Notes: generated by a model from the letters alone, not told the origin. 64,000 nucleotides of DNA from Adenophora triphylla var. japonica (GCA_022495995.1 JAFEMH010002566.1:124001-188000), one strand, 5' to 3'; positions 12,515 to 23,961 are shown, counted from the first letter of the stretch. Program-made: numbers and translations.

Positions 12515-14545
12515 ATGGCCGATCATTCAAATATTAGGGAAGAAGACGTTCTTGACATTGCTCCCATTTCAGTAGCTAAAGGCGAGGGTTCCGTGGTCTT
12601 AAACCCTGTTATTTCAAAGTTTCTTGCGGAATTTTCTTCCCCATTACCTTCGTCTGATCCTATAATGGAAGCGACTGCTCCTAAATCCCCCACATTGGAA
12701 CCGTTCGCTGAAAACCCTAAGGCTCCATCCTCTCCGGTGATTCCACCATCGGATGTCGCCCCTGTCTCAACCTCTGTGGAACCTTCTTCAACCAAGAAGA
12801 GGAAGCTTTCCCAAGCTAAACCCCTGAAACCTGCTACAACTCCTGTGCCCCATCGAGCTCTTCGTCGTTCTGGTAGGGTTCGTAAGCTGTCAGAATCTGA
12901 CAAGGCCAAGAATCTCAAGAAACCTGGCGGGAAGCCCTCTACAGCCATTGCTCTTGAAGAAGATGAAGAAGAAGAAGAGGTAATTCCTCCTCTGATTAGG
13001 ACTAAGGCTCAACCCCCAATTATTCCTCCCTTAGTTGTTGATCCTGTCCCTGCAATTCCCCCTTCTGATAATATTCCCCATGTTGATCCCATTACTCCTG
13101 TTGAGGATGCTCCCCATGTTGACTCTGTTTCTACTGTTGATCCTATTGCTCCATCTTCTCCCATAATATCATCTGATCCCATTATCCCCATAGTTGTTTC
13201 ACCCCCTGTGGATAATATTTCTGCTCCTGTTGTTGAGGCCTCTGTTCCCTCTGTTTCTAGTCCTGTTGAGGATCTTATAACCTTTAGTGATGAAGAGCCC
13301 TTAGCAAAAATCTTAATGGATTTAAAGGGTAAGAAAAAGGTGGCTGCTACTGATTTAGAGCCCATTGATGATGAGACTGATTCAAGTTATGATAGTGATG
13401 ACACTGCATCGGATGAGAACTACAAGCTAGGGAGAGAAGAGCTTGATCAAGAAAAAGAGGACCAAGAATTAGACTCCTCTGCTGCTGATGACACTGAGAT
13501 AGAATCCATCCAAGTTCCATTCCCTTCAAAAGATGTGTCTGAGGATGTGCCCACATCCAGACGCACATCTACAAGGAAGAAAGTTGAAAAGGGTATGTCT
13601 TCTACTGTTTCCCTTGTCTCTACCCCTAAACCCTTTTCCAAGAAGTTTTTAACCAAAAAGGCATCTGATAGGTTTGCCTTAATTTCTTCCAAGGCCTTTG
13701 TTGTAGAAATGAAAAGGGATAGGGAAACTTTTGCTAAGCTTGGTATGGACAAATTCTTTGAGGAAAGAGGATTATTCTTAACTGTGGACCATCCCCTTCC
13801 CTTCTATCCTAAAATGATTTATGAGTTTTATGCCAATTTGCCTAAGGGATTAGATAAGAACTACTCCTCTCCTCCCACTGTCTATGTTAGAGGAGTGTTT
13901 GTCCCTTTTACCCCTTCTGTTATCAATGATATGCTTGGTTTGAATGATTATTTGGATGAATTGGTTTCAATTGAGGATGATGAACTTGTGACTGCCATTA
14001 CCCATGGCAAGGTGACCTCTTGGCCTGTGAAGCCTAAGGATTTAGGAAGTGGTTCTTTATCTTCACTCTATTGTTTTCTTCATTCCATTCTTGTTGCCAA
14101 TCTTTGCCCCTCCAATAACAAGACCTCAGTTACTAGGGTGCAAGCTTTGCTTCTTTATAGATTGGGGATTAAGAGGCACATTAATTTTGGTGACTTTATC
14201 TTTAGAAAGATTTGTGATTATGGAGAGTCTCCATCAAAGAAATGGTCTTTACCTTACCCTTCCTTGATCTCCCAAATCCTCATTGCCAATGGAGTTAAAC
14301 CTGAAAAAGGAGAAGAAATTGTTGAAAATTTTGCTCTCTTTAAGGAATCCAAGACCCTGCTTGACCCTAAGCAAAGACATGTGGATCTTCCTTTGGGTAC
14401 AGTTCCTGAGCTTGGTATGGAAGATGTGGACACATCTGAAGCCACATCTGAAGAAAATTTTGTTGCTCAGATGAAGGATCTGGATGCTGCAATTATAGGC
14501 TATAAGCTCAAGCTCAAGCCTCCATTGCCCATGCCAACAATTTGA
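12515..14545 (+). CDS. Extra ORF after pol, Sirevirus env-like position; intact
   Basis: An uninterrupted 676-codon ORF, the only long intact frame in this element. Residues 1-330 are low-complexity: rich in Pro, Ser, Val and Asp with acidic runs (EEDEEEEEV) and a basic patch (KKRKLSQAKP, residues about 93-102) that could be a nuclear signal. Residues about 380-620 form a folded-looking domain (SDRFALISSKAFVVEMKRD, YEFYANL, YVRGVFVPFTPSVINDMLGL, GDFIFRKICDYGE). This resembles the family annotated as putative plant transposon protein, often found in retroelements. I see no signal peptide or transmembrane segment, so an envelope role is not supported. Some Sireviruses carry an ORF in this place with unproven function. 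The intact frame beside broken gag-pol is notable. Confidence 0.8.
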   Translation: MADHSNIREEDVLDIAPISVAKGEGSVVLNPVISKFLAEFSSPLPSSDPIMEATAPKSPTLEPFAENPKAPSSPVIPPSDVAPVSTSVEPSSTKKRKLSQAKPLKPATTPVPHRALRRSGRVRKLSESDKAKNLKKPGGKPSTAIALEEDEEEEEVIPPLIRTKAQPPIIPPLVVDPVPAIPPSDNIPHVDPITPVEDAPHVDSVSTVDPIAPSSPIISSDPIIPIVVSPPVDNISAPVVEASVPSVSSPVEDLITFSDEEPLAKILMDLKGKKKVAATDLEPIDDETDSSYDSDDTASDENYKLGREELDQEKEDQELDSSAADDTEIESIQVPFPSKDVSEDVPTSRRTSTRKKVEKGMSSTVSLVSTPKPFSKKFLTKKASDRFALISSKAFVVEMKRDRETFAKLGMDKFFEERGLFLTVDHPLPFYPKMIYEFYANLPKGLDKNYSSPPTVYVRGVFVPFTPSVINDMLGLNDYLDELVSIEDDELVTAITHGKVTSWPVKPKDLGSGSLSSLYCFLHSILVANLCPSNNKTSVTRVQALLLYRLGIKRHINFGDFIFRKICDYGESPSKKWSLPYPSLISQILIANGVKPEKGEEIVENFALFKESKTLLDPKQRHVDLPLGTVPELGMEDVDTSEATSEENFVAQMKDLDAAIIGYKLKLKPPLPMPTI

Positions 14546-14593
14546 AAGCTCTTAGGGATAATCTCATTAGATGGCATGATAAGCTTTCTAGTC

Positions 14594-15039
14594 AAAAGGG
14601 GAGATAGCTACGGTAATAAAAAGTGGGATCTTTCTTTATTCTTCTTCTTTCTTCTTTCAATAGTATTTGGATTTAAATGGAGACATTTCGAGCTTTGATT
14701 TAGGGGGAGAGACGTTTTTTTTGGTTGTTTTGCTATGATGGTTGTTAAAGACAATCTTTAATTTTCTGTTTTAGTTTGTTTCTGTTTTAGTTTGTTAGTT
14801 TCTAAACAATGGTTTGTAATACTTTAATTAGGACATTGCTGAATGGTTTTTGTTTTTGCTTAATGAACTGCTGGTGTTCTGCTCTAATTTTGTTTTGCAG
14901 TTTTTATGTGTGGATGTGTATACACATCTGGACACACATCCATTCAGGGGGAGTTATGTTTTTTCTATATTCTGTGGTCATAAACTGTGTTTGTTATAAA
15001 TCATTGGTTTTGACCAGAAAGTCCAAAATAGGGGGAGAT
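14594..15039 (+). promoter_or_regulatory. Multiple polypurine tracts before the 3' LTR
   Basis: Four purine tracts of similar core lie in the last 450 bp: AAAAGGGGAGATA (14594), AGGGGGAGAGA (14702), AGGGGGAG (14946) and AAAATAGGGGGAGA (15026-15038). The last directly abuts the LTR and is the likely plus-strand primer. Repeated polypurine tracts are a published hallmark of Sireviruses, so this supports the lineage call. Confidence 0.8.
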
Positions 15040-15805
15040 TGAAAGCATGAGCTTTTTAGGGAACTACTTGTTTCCTTATTTAATTTGACTTCTATTATGG
15101 TAAGAAGATTTTGAGACTTTCATGGAGATTTATAAGTATTCTACTTTGACTAGGAGATTGTAAATATAGTAAATATCTTTTATTTATGTACATAGTTTTA
15201 TATTAGGACTAACCTACTAATATTTGATTTCCTTGTGAGTGTGTTTTATGTTTTCATATAGGAAAAGGAATCTCACAAAGGAAGAGGTCGATTGCATGAA
15301 GATCTTCTCAATGGTGCACTATAAATACAAGGCATTCAGCACAAAGAGAAGCTACGGATTTTAGAGAGAAAAATACACATACTTCATAGCATTAAACCTT
15401 GTTGATTTTAGGTTGTGAGCTTACATCCGTAACTCACATCTAGGTTTTCATAAAGTTCTCTTGTTTTACTTCTGATTGAATAGGTCCTACTTGGGAAAGG
15501 AAAGTTGTTCATATCGTAGAAGGTGATTAGAACTTGTTTAGTATTTTCATATTTTAGTTTTTCACTTATTTGTTTTTGTAAGAAACAAAAGTTTTTATAG
15601 TGAAAAGTTTTTGGGTGTAAGCCTAGTTTGCTGATCACACAGATCAGTAAGCGTAAATAACTCTTGAGTTATTGCATTTAATTTGCTTTTAATTACTTTA
15701 TTCCGCTGCATTATCTGTGGATGTGTGGACAGTTGTGAGACACATCTGTACTCACATCCTTTGCCTATTGCGTGATCTAAGTTTCCTAGCTACACGAAAC
15801 TTTCA
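15040..15805 (+). repeat. 3' LTR of the Sirevirus-like element
   Basis: 766 bp, starting TGAAAGCATGAG and ending CTTTCA. It is about 98.6% identical by eye to the 5' LTR. It is followed directly by the TSD GTTTG. Confidence 0.93.
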
Positions 15806-15810
15806 GTTTG

Positions 15811-17830
15811 AAAATTGGAAAAGGGTATTGACTGAGGATGAAGCATTTCAAATCGGTTAGATAACTTTTTTTATTTATTTTTTCAAACCTAGCCGGCTAG
15901 CCATCGGCTGAACCATGTTTTTCAAAAAAAAATTATTTGCATCGATCGGTTTACACCCAAACAAACTGGTTGAACCAAAGTACCAAACATATCGGTCATC
16001 CAAACTTATCGGTCAACCATACAAATCGGTCAACCAAAAACAATTAGTAGTTTAGTTTTTCTTTTTTAACTTTTTTTATATACCTTTTTTTAATTTTTTT
16101 AAACTTTGTAGTAATATATATAGATATATAGATAGATTTTTAAAATGAAATTATTTGAGAAAAAAATCATAAATAGATTTATAATTTTAAAATGAAATTA
16201 ACCATCCGTCCGTACGGTGCCAGTTCCGGTTTGAATCGTGTTTTTCAAAAAAATAACATAATAATAAAATTATTTGCATCGGTTGACACCCAAACAAATC
16301 GGTTACTCGCCTAGCCGGAAACAAATCGGTTACTCGCCTAGCCGGAAACAAATCGGTTACTCACCTAGCCGGCTAGCCATCTAGGTTGGCATTGACAACC
16401 AAACAAATCGGTCAACAAAAAGTAAGAACGAATTCTTGGAATAGAGTGAGTTGTGATTTTTCTTGACCCACTTGCACTCACTTACCATATATTTTCTACG
16501 TCCCACTATTTGAAAAAAAAATTAATCAACTTAATCAATCGATCTTAGTAATTTTGGTTTTACTCACTATTTGAAAAAAAAATCAATTCCATTTTAAAAA
16601 TATAAATTCTAAAATAACTCACATTTGAAATTATTTTTCAAAATGATCCATTTTTTATAACTCGCTACACGGTATAGCGAGTTTAGTTTAATTATGTTTA
16701 AGTGTTTGAATTAATCAATTTAATTAACAAAGAAAAACTCGCTACACCATGTAGCTAGTTTAACTGGTCAGGATCGATTGTGACAAAGATCGGTAAATCT
16801 AGGATCGGTAAATCATTGAAATGGCGACGGATCAATAATAAACTTGAAGTTAACTGATGATATTTTGGTTTCCATTTTCAATGGGGACAACTGATCCTAT
16901 TTTGATTTACATTTTCAATGGTGACAACTGATCCTATTTTGGTTTCATTTCCTATTTTTGTTTCCATTTACCGATCCTTGACAACCTATTTTGATTTACC
17001 GATCATTTAATAATTATTAATAAAGAAAACTAAATATAAATTTATTTTTTGCTTATCTCAATGAATATTTTATAAAATAATATTACATTTTTTGGTGATT
17101 CACTTATTATTGACCGGTCAACAAAAAATTAGTGCCTTAAATAACAAAGGCACTAACCGATCCATAACTAAGGCATAACCGATCCAAATGAAGGCACTAA
17201 CCGATCCAAAACATGGTATATATATGATACCAAGGCATGGAAGGGAATAAAATTAGTGCCTTAAAAAACAAAGCACTAACCGATCCAAAACTAAAACTAA
17301 GGCACAACCGACCCAAATGAAGGTACTAACCGATCCAAACCATGGTATATATACTATCATTTGTTTCTTTTTTTTTCTATCTTTTTTATATATCATTTTG
17401 ACATTTTGTAAAAAAAAAAATCACTAATAAAAAAATTCTAAAATATTATTTCCTAATCAATAAAAAATTAAAAAAATGAAAAACCTAATTTAAAAAAAAA
17501 AAGGGTTTAACCGGTTAATTTTCCGATCTAACCGGTTTGAAAAAAAAAAGGTTTTAATCGGTCATGCAAAACAAAAGGAGAATAATCGATAAGAAGTATG
17601 GTTTGTTGGGGATTAAGGTTTTCATGAGAGCTCTATAACTATTCAATACCCTTTGTTTAATTTGCCTGTGTATATGTATATAGTGTTGACATTTTCATTT
17701 TTTAGTATCGTCAGTAGTTAAAGATATTATAATTATAGTTTTTAAATATTCTCTTGACCGGTCACCATTTCAGTAAGTCCACAACCGATCGAAACAATCG
17801 ATCCAAATCAGGCCACAACCGATTCAAACC
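15811..17830. repeat. Intergenic DNA with CGGTT / CGATCC tandem repeats
   Basis: No gene seen. Three runs are clear. At 16291-16376 a unit of about 27 bp (ACAAATCGGTTACTCGCC, then TAGCCGGAA) occurs three times. At 16860-16950 the block CAACTGATCCTATTTTG is repeated. At 17128-17224 and 17252-17353 there is a direct duplication of about 100 bp starting TTAGTGCCTTAA and ending CATGGTATATATA, each copy containing CACTAACCGATCCA motifs. The core CGATC/GATCGG is shared with 4868-4992 and 18200-18385. Confidence 0.65.
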
Positions 17831-17838
17831 AAATCAAA

Positions 17839-18156
17839 GGTACAAACTCCGTCTCACTTTAAATTACAAAATAATAATTATTAATAAAGAAAATTAAATA
17901 GAAATATTATTTTTTCCATCCCAAATAAATACTTTAAAAAATATACTTCTATAAAAAATTATAATCTTCATTTCAAAAATAAATATTACTTTCGACTTAA
18001 ATGAATAACCAAAAAATAATACTACATTGCTGAACAAATCAATAAACCAAACAATCGGTAAAGTATTTATTTGAGATAAAAAAAATAATATTTATATTTA
18101 GTTTTCTTTAGTAATAATTATTATTTTGTAATTTAAAGTGAGACGGAGTTTGTACC
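17839..18156. repeat. Foldback element, copy 2
   Basis: Starts GGTACAAACTCCGTCTCAC and ends GTGAGACGGAGTTTGTACC. The left arm matches 4269-4480 closely. The right arm is much shorter: after the left arm the sequence jumps through a CAATCGGTAAAG patch (about 18028-18062) into the outer part of the right arm. So this copy has lost most of its centre and part of one arm, or it represents a shorter subfamily. Non-coding. Confidence 0.75.
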
Positions 18157-18199
18157 TCTTTGATTTTGGTTTGGTTCGGATTGGTTGGGTTGTGGGATG

Positions 18200-18385
18200 C
18201 TTTGGATCGGTCAACCAAGTCACATGCTTTGGATCGGTCAACCAATGCTTTGGATCGGTCAACCAATGCTTTGGATCGGTCAACCAAGTCACATGCTTTG
18301 GATCGGTCAACCAAGTCACACGCTTTGGATCGGTCAACCAATTTACTTGATTTGGATCGGTCAGGAGGCATGCTTTGGATCAGTC
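18200..18385. repeat. Tandem GGATCGGTCAACCAA minisatellite
   Basis: The unit TTTGGATCGGTCAACCAA, with either ATGC or GTCACATGC as linker, occurs seven or eight times in about 185 bp. The overlapping ORFs on both strands exist only because the unit lacks stops; they are not genes. Confidence 0.85.
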
Positions 18386-18410
18386 AACCAATTGACTTGA
18401 TTTGCCAAAA

Positions 18411-18560
18411 TTTATATATATAGAGAATATATAGAGATATATAGAGAGAGATAGCAATGTGAGATTAATTCATTTTGTAACAAAACTTAAGGACATTGGT
18501 TGATTTAATCTCACATCGCTATCTCTCTCTATATTTCTATATATTCTCTATATATATAAA
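18411..18560. repeat. Long hairpin (inverted repeat)
   Basis: The left arm 18411-18468 and right arm 18505-18560 are reverse complements over about 56 bp with only a few mismatches, separated by a 36-bp loop. The arm runs from an AT tract through GAGAGAGATAGC to ATGTGAGATTAA. An RNA from here would fold into a tight stem of miRNA-precursor size, but a tiny MITE relic is equally possible. Confidence 0.75.
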
Positions 18561-19362
18561 ATGAATTAATGTCCTAATTCAAATTTGCCACAACTTAAGA
18601 GAGTAATTATAAAAGTGTCACTCAAATTTTGGCAAAATTTTTGGCGCTTGAACTGTTTATCGGATGACCTGCTTTAATATATAGATAGACTTGTTTTAAT
18701 TCGGTTCAACCCAATTCAACCCAACCCAATTGCCAGGCCTAGGCATGATATGTGAATATAAATATTTCTACCATTTGCAAATAATTCATTATAGTTCAAT
18801 ATATCATACGAGAGCTTCTTCACTTAAAATATTTTGTTCTTTTAACACTTTTTTCTTTTGTGATTAGTTAACTTAGTAGTTAAACTAATATACAATCTTA
18901 TAGCATAATTTAGAGAATTTTGAAAATAAATTTATTTTATAAAATTGTTATATTTAAAATCATATTTCACAAATTGTATAAACTCTTCAGTTCCTCTCAA
19001 ATTAGGTCATTTTGTCATTTTGGATGTCCAACTCGCAATATGACAACCTCAAAATGGAAATGTTTTACTTATTGATACTCACTTTCACACTCACAACAAC
19101 TTTTCACTCATTTTTTTTCTCCCCCACTTTTCATACTCACAAAATATACACCACTAAAACTTTCCCTTAATTCTAATGCCTAACCCAAAAATCTTATTTC
19201 AAGTAGAAAAATTGTAGTATGATTTCAATTAACCGCTAAACTATTGGGAAAAATCTAATTAGAACACTACTTAAGTAATTTCTTTAAAATTCGATACAAA
19301 TACTTTATTTTACAAAACACAATTTTATTAAGCTCAATTATTAGATTACTCTATGGTTAAAG
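18561..19362. other. AT-rich intergenic DNA
   Basis: No gene seen. The part around 18990-19160 (GGTCATTTTGTC and CACTCACAACAAC-like text) looks like decayed MITE sequence, but I cannot define its ends. Confidence 0.5.
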
Positions 19363-19704
19363 TAATCATTATATCTTTTTTTTTTTTTTTTTTTTTTTTT
19401 TCTGCCGAAAGGAGGCGGTACTCCCTAGATTTTATTAATTAAAAAGAAAATTACAAACAAGGTGGGAGACATGACTACCTCAACCACCGGAATGGAAATT
19501 ACATGAGGCTTGAAGCCAACATAAAACATAAGGAAACTAAGGGGAGGGGTCCAAGACCAAACGGAATGGCCCATACAAAAATAGGGGACATGGGGAACCA
19601 AAAGGAAACAAATCCTAATACAACCTATCCAAATCATAAACTCTGAATGGGCTGCATAGAACAACCCAACGCTCCAAGTCAGCGAGAGATTCTTAGAAAG
19701 GTAG

Positions 19705-22700
19705 CTATAGGCGAATAGAAGGAATACTAGCTTTATCAAGTTTAAATGCTCCTTTGCACCCATCTGGAAGCTCCAAAAAAGAGTAAATATTTAGGTTGGA
19801 CTTTAAGTCCGCTGCCGCATTAGCCAAACCATCTGCAACCCTATTGCCTTCCCGAAAAATATGAGAAACTCGAACATTAATGAACCGTATGAGGTAATGT
19901 ATCCTCTGAATGAGATATCTAATTTCCCACGGTATATGATAGACCTTGGTTATGATCTTCATTAAGACTTCAGAGTCAACTTCAAGCCAAATGTGAGTAA
20001 CGCCGAACTCATTGGCAAGAAGAAGACCATCAAGAGCAGCCATAGCCTCTGACCACATATTCGTGCATGTACCATAGAAATTGCCATAGGCATAAAGAAT
20101 ATCTCTTTGAGAATCTCTAAAGATACCCCCACCTGAAGCCACCCCAGGATTTCCCCTTGAAACTCCATCAGTATTTAACTTCAAATAGCCATTCGAAGGT
20201 TTTTTCCAAAACACCATGCGAAAACTTGGAGGACGGTGGGGAACCTGTTGGAGCTTAAAAATGGACCGGACATGATCATCAAATTGAGAATAAGCAAACT
20301 GAAGCTTAAATGCAGCAAGAGTATTTGAAACTTGATCAACTATTGCCGTGATAAGAGAGTGCAAATTAGGCTTCATACCTTCGAAAATCCATTTATTTCT
20401 TTGACCCCAAATATTCCAGCATATAATCCCAGGAAGTATGGAAGAAAGCCACTTAATAAACAAGCTAGCTATTTTAGGATACTCAAACCACTAAGAACGA
20501 AGAAGTTGGCGAAGGCTGCCCGAATGAGATTTAATGCCAATAAGATGACTAAAAGAGGTCCAAACTTGCTGAGCCAGATCACCATGCACGAATAAGTGAT
20601 CTATGTTCTCAATATGAGGAGAGTTACAACACGAACATTTCGAAGCAAGCTGAATACCATGCCTTTGAATGGCATCCTCCGTAGGTAGGCCTTTATGTAA
20701 AGCCCTCCATAATAAAATTGACATTTTAACAAGAAGGTGCTTATGAGAAAACTTAACTTTTAGGAGTAGATTGTCTACATTCACGCCATGCACAATTTAT
20801 AGAGAATTTACCCGAAGCCGAAGGACGCCAAATAAGAACATCTTCTTGATCGGTAAGAGCCACATGCTGGGAGTTAATTATAGATGCTAAATGGCTGCCA
20901 AAATGCTCATGGATATAATTTACTCTAGGCAAAGAATTTTCAAACAAAGTAAAAACCTCATCATACTCAAAAGGAAGATGGGGTTTCGGCCCATCTAGCC
21001 AATTCTCATGGATAGATATATGGCCTTGACCAATTCTCCAGCCCATTCGATCCTCCATCATTTGTTTCACTTCGATCATTCTTTTCCAAACGTGCGACGC
21101 AAAACTTGTGATAACCGCATCCATCAGATGAGATTCAAAACAAAACTTTGCCAACATAAATGTTGACCATAAGGATGATGAACCACGGATTCTCCATGAT
21201 AATTTCATCGCAAAAGCTGTGGAAATATCCTCAAATCTTCAAAAACCAAGGCCACCTTCACTTTGAGGGCATCGCATTCTTTTCCACCCAATCCAGTGGC
21301 ATTTTTTGCTTCCATCCAATCCACTCCAGAAGAAATTCATAATCATCCGTTGCATAGCCGAAATAATACCTTTGGGAGGATCCAAAACAGAAATATAGTA
21401 GATGGGAATGTATTATAAACAAGATTTTATTAGAGTTACCTGCCAACATAAATAAGACAACCCAAATATGTCAAAGGAAGATCCTTTTTTTGAAACCCCG
21501 TGGCATTCATAATAATATCATCCCTTGTTTCATCATTTTGACCTGTAACAAAGCAAGACTTTCCAATACTAACAAGCTGACCCGAAAAAGCTTGATATTG
21601 CTCTAAACATTTCATATGCATTTCAAGAGAGTCTTTGGCCCCATTACAGAAGATGATTATGTCATCAGCATAAGAAAGATGAGAAATAACAGGAGTGTGG
21701 ATGTTTGTACGAAACCGAAATCTCGCATTTGTTTGTTGAAGGTGATTCAGACCTCTACTTAGAATTTCTGCTGCAATGATGAACAAACTAGGAGAAAGGG
21801 GATCTCCTTGTCTAAGCCCTTGAGTAGAGTGAAAAAAGCCACAACTTGCTCCATTAACAAGAACAGAAAACCAACACCCAGAAATGCATCGATAAATCAT
21901 GTCCACAAATCGAACATCAAAGCCAAACTTTTTAAGCACCTTTATCAAAGAAATCCAAGAAAGCCTATCATAAGCTTTAGCCATATCCAGCTTAATAACA
22001 ATATTAGTACCACGAACTTTCTTCTTAATAGATTGCATTACTTCTTGAGCAAGTAAAATGTTTTCATGAATAACCCTACCCTTGACAAAGCCACTTTGAT
22101 TAGAAGAAATTATCCGGGGAAGAACTTGAACAAGCCTGCAAGTTAAAATCTTAATTTGTAATTATCTTGTTAGAAAAATTGCAAAGACTTATAGGCCGAA
22201 GATCAGAAAAGGTGGACAGAGACTCAACTTTCGGAATCGTGGCAATCAAGGTACTTGTCCAATTTCTGGGCATTTTGAACCAAGCAAAAAACTCCTTAAC
22301 AGCACGGTAAAGATCCTCTTTGATAATATCCCAACAAGCAATATAAAAGGCCCCTGTAAACCCATCTGGACCAGCAGCACATTGCCCATTCATACCTTTA
22401 ATGACCTCAAAAGCTTCATTTATTGATGGAGTTGCAATGAGAATATTATTATCATTAGGCTGTCCAGCCTCTACCTTAGCCGTAAGTTGATCTTCATAAA
22501 ATTCAGCCGCTTCTTTTTGGATATCAACCTTATTTGTGAGTAAAATCCCTATTCCTTATTCGATGTAAGAATAATTTTTGCCTCTTCTTTTTAACGTAGG
22601 AATGAAAGAATTTAGTATTACGGTCCCCTTCCTTAATCCATTTAATATTTGCCTTCTGCCTCCAAAAAGAATCCTCAACATCAAGAGATTGCTGTAAATG

Positions 22701-23684
22701 AGCTTGGGCCAAACTGAGAGCAGCCCTATTATCCTCCGTAGGGTTATTCTCCACCACCCGCTCATAAAATAGAATCTCATCTTCAGCTTGAACAACTTGC
22801 TGGTCAACTCGACCAAAAACTTCCTTATTCCAAATTGATAAAACTTTACGCAAACAGGCCAGCTTCTTAGCAAAAGCAACCATAGGCCGACCATCAATCC
22901 ATATCTTCCATGATTCACGGACAATATTATCAAATCCCGAGTGCTTCAGCCAAGCATTAATAAATCAAAAAGAACCTTTAATCATTTCAGCCTCAACCTG
23001 TACAAAAATAAGAAGAGGAGCATGATCCGAACAAGTTCGATTCAGATGAGTAATTGTGGTACTATGAAACAACTCCAGCCACCGTTCATTATATAAAGCT
23101 CTGTCTATTCGCTGTAAAATATACCTTCGACCTAATCTTTTATTCCACCAAGTATACTTATAACCGATAAACCCATCATCAATAAGAGAAGCGACCTGAA
23201 TAGTATCTGAAAATTCAGCCACTATGCTAGATTTTATACTGCAACCCCCAAGTTTTTCAGATTGATCAAGCACCACATTAAAATCCCCAACAACCATCCA
23301 CGCCATGTTCGTGGAACTAATATCAATGAGGTCATCCCATAAAGCCCTTATATCAAATTTATTGCATGTTGTATGCATACAAGTTAGGAGAATAGGATTT
23401 TGCCAAAGCACATGAGAGACCTGAACCATAAGAGCTTGATCCGAGTCATGAGATAAATTGTAATTAAAACCATGTCTCCAAATAATCCATATATGCCCAC
23501 ATTCATTAGAAATGCCCCCTGCACAGTTTAATTTTCTAACAAAAACTTCCAGCATTTCACATTGTTGTTTAGGCTCATAAATGGCATTAATTGAAACCCC
23601 ATGAATACGGAATAATTTCTTAATACGATGAACAGTGGCAGAGTTAGCAATGCCACGAATATTCCAGCTAATAAAAGCAACCAT
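19705..23684 (-). pseudogene. LINE ORF2: endonuclease, RT, RNase H (broken)
   Basis: ORF2 nicks the target and copies the RNA there. The endonuclease starts at the ATG at 23684 (MVAFISWNIRGI) with WMVVGDFNVVLDQ and CSDHAPLL motifs. An in-frame stop at 22965-22967 interrupts it and the frame continues to 22530. RT then appears in other frames: AAGPDGFTGAF (about 22380), LDMAKAYDRLSW (about 21980), GLRQGDPLSPSLF and YADDIIIF (about 21680-21650). A cysteine-rich region (LWRALHKGLPTEDAIQRHG, CSCCNSP) lies at about 20735-20600. The RNase H (20463-19705) keeps LNTDGVSRGNPG, SEAMAALDGL, LEVDSE and GNRVADGLAN, so its acidic residues are present. A C-terminal RNase H of this kind is known from plant L1 elements. 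At least one stop and several frameshifts disable it. Confidence 0.9.
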
Positions 23685-23961
23685 TGAGAAACAAATTAAT
23701 AAAAGTAAGAGAGCTCACTTGAGAGAGAATTAAGAGGGGGCGAAGTTGATTTGCTTCGATTGTTGGAAGTTGTAAATGGCGTAGACCAGCCATCTCCGTA
23801 ACAAAGGATTCCATTCTCGAAGGTTCTCAAGGGGATAGATTCATTGCATCAATTACATTAGTCTCCGTCTCCTGAGAACTAATGGGAATAACTTCAGCCT
23901 CATTTAATTTGTTTCATTCCACTACTTCATTCGCAGTCATCTCTCTATGTAATTTCACCTT

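Larger units (their letters stand above)
5461..15805 (+). mobile_element. Sirevirus-like Copia LTR retrotransposon, complete
   Basis: The 10.3-kb element has two 766-bp LTRs starting TGAAAGC and ending CTTTCA, and a 5-bp TSD GTTTG (5456-5460 and 15806-15810). Order is LTR, primer binding site, gag, protease, integrase, reverse transcriptase, RNase H, an extra ORF, polypurine tracts, LTR. Integrase before RT defines Copia. The long ORF after pol, several polypurine tracts, a coiled coil in gag and the protease motif DSGCSRHMTG point to the Sirevirus (SIRE/Maximus) lineage. By eye the LTRs differ at about 11 of 766 positions (1.4%), so the insertion is young, within roughly the last million years at usual plant rates. 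Gag-pol is nevertheless broken by several frameshifts and stops. Confidence 0.93.

Noticed and set aside
12523..13752. Minus-strand ORFs opposite the extra Copia ORF
   Set aside because: Antisense shadows of a 676-codon frame with biased composition.
12515..14545. True envelope glycoprotein
   Set aside because: No signal peptide, no transmembrane helix and no cysteine pattern; half of it is disordered and the rest resembles a plant transposon protein.
18098..18423. ORFs on both strands with repeated TDPKH or LDRST peptides
   Set aside because: They are read-throughs of the GGATCGGTCAACCAA minisatellite in all frames; no independent coding evidence.
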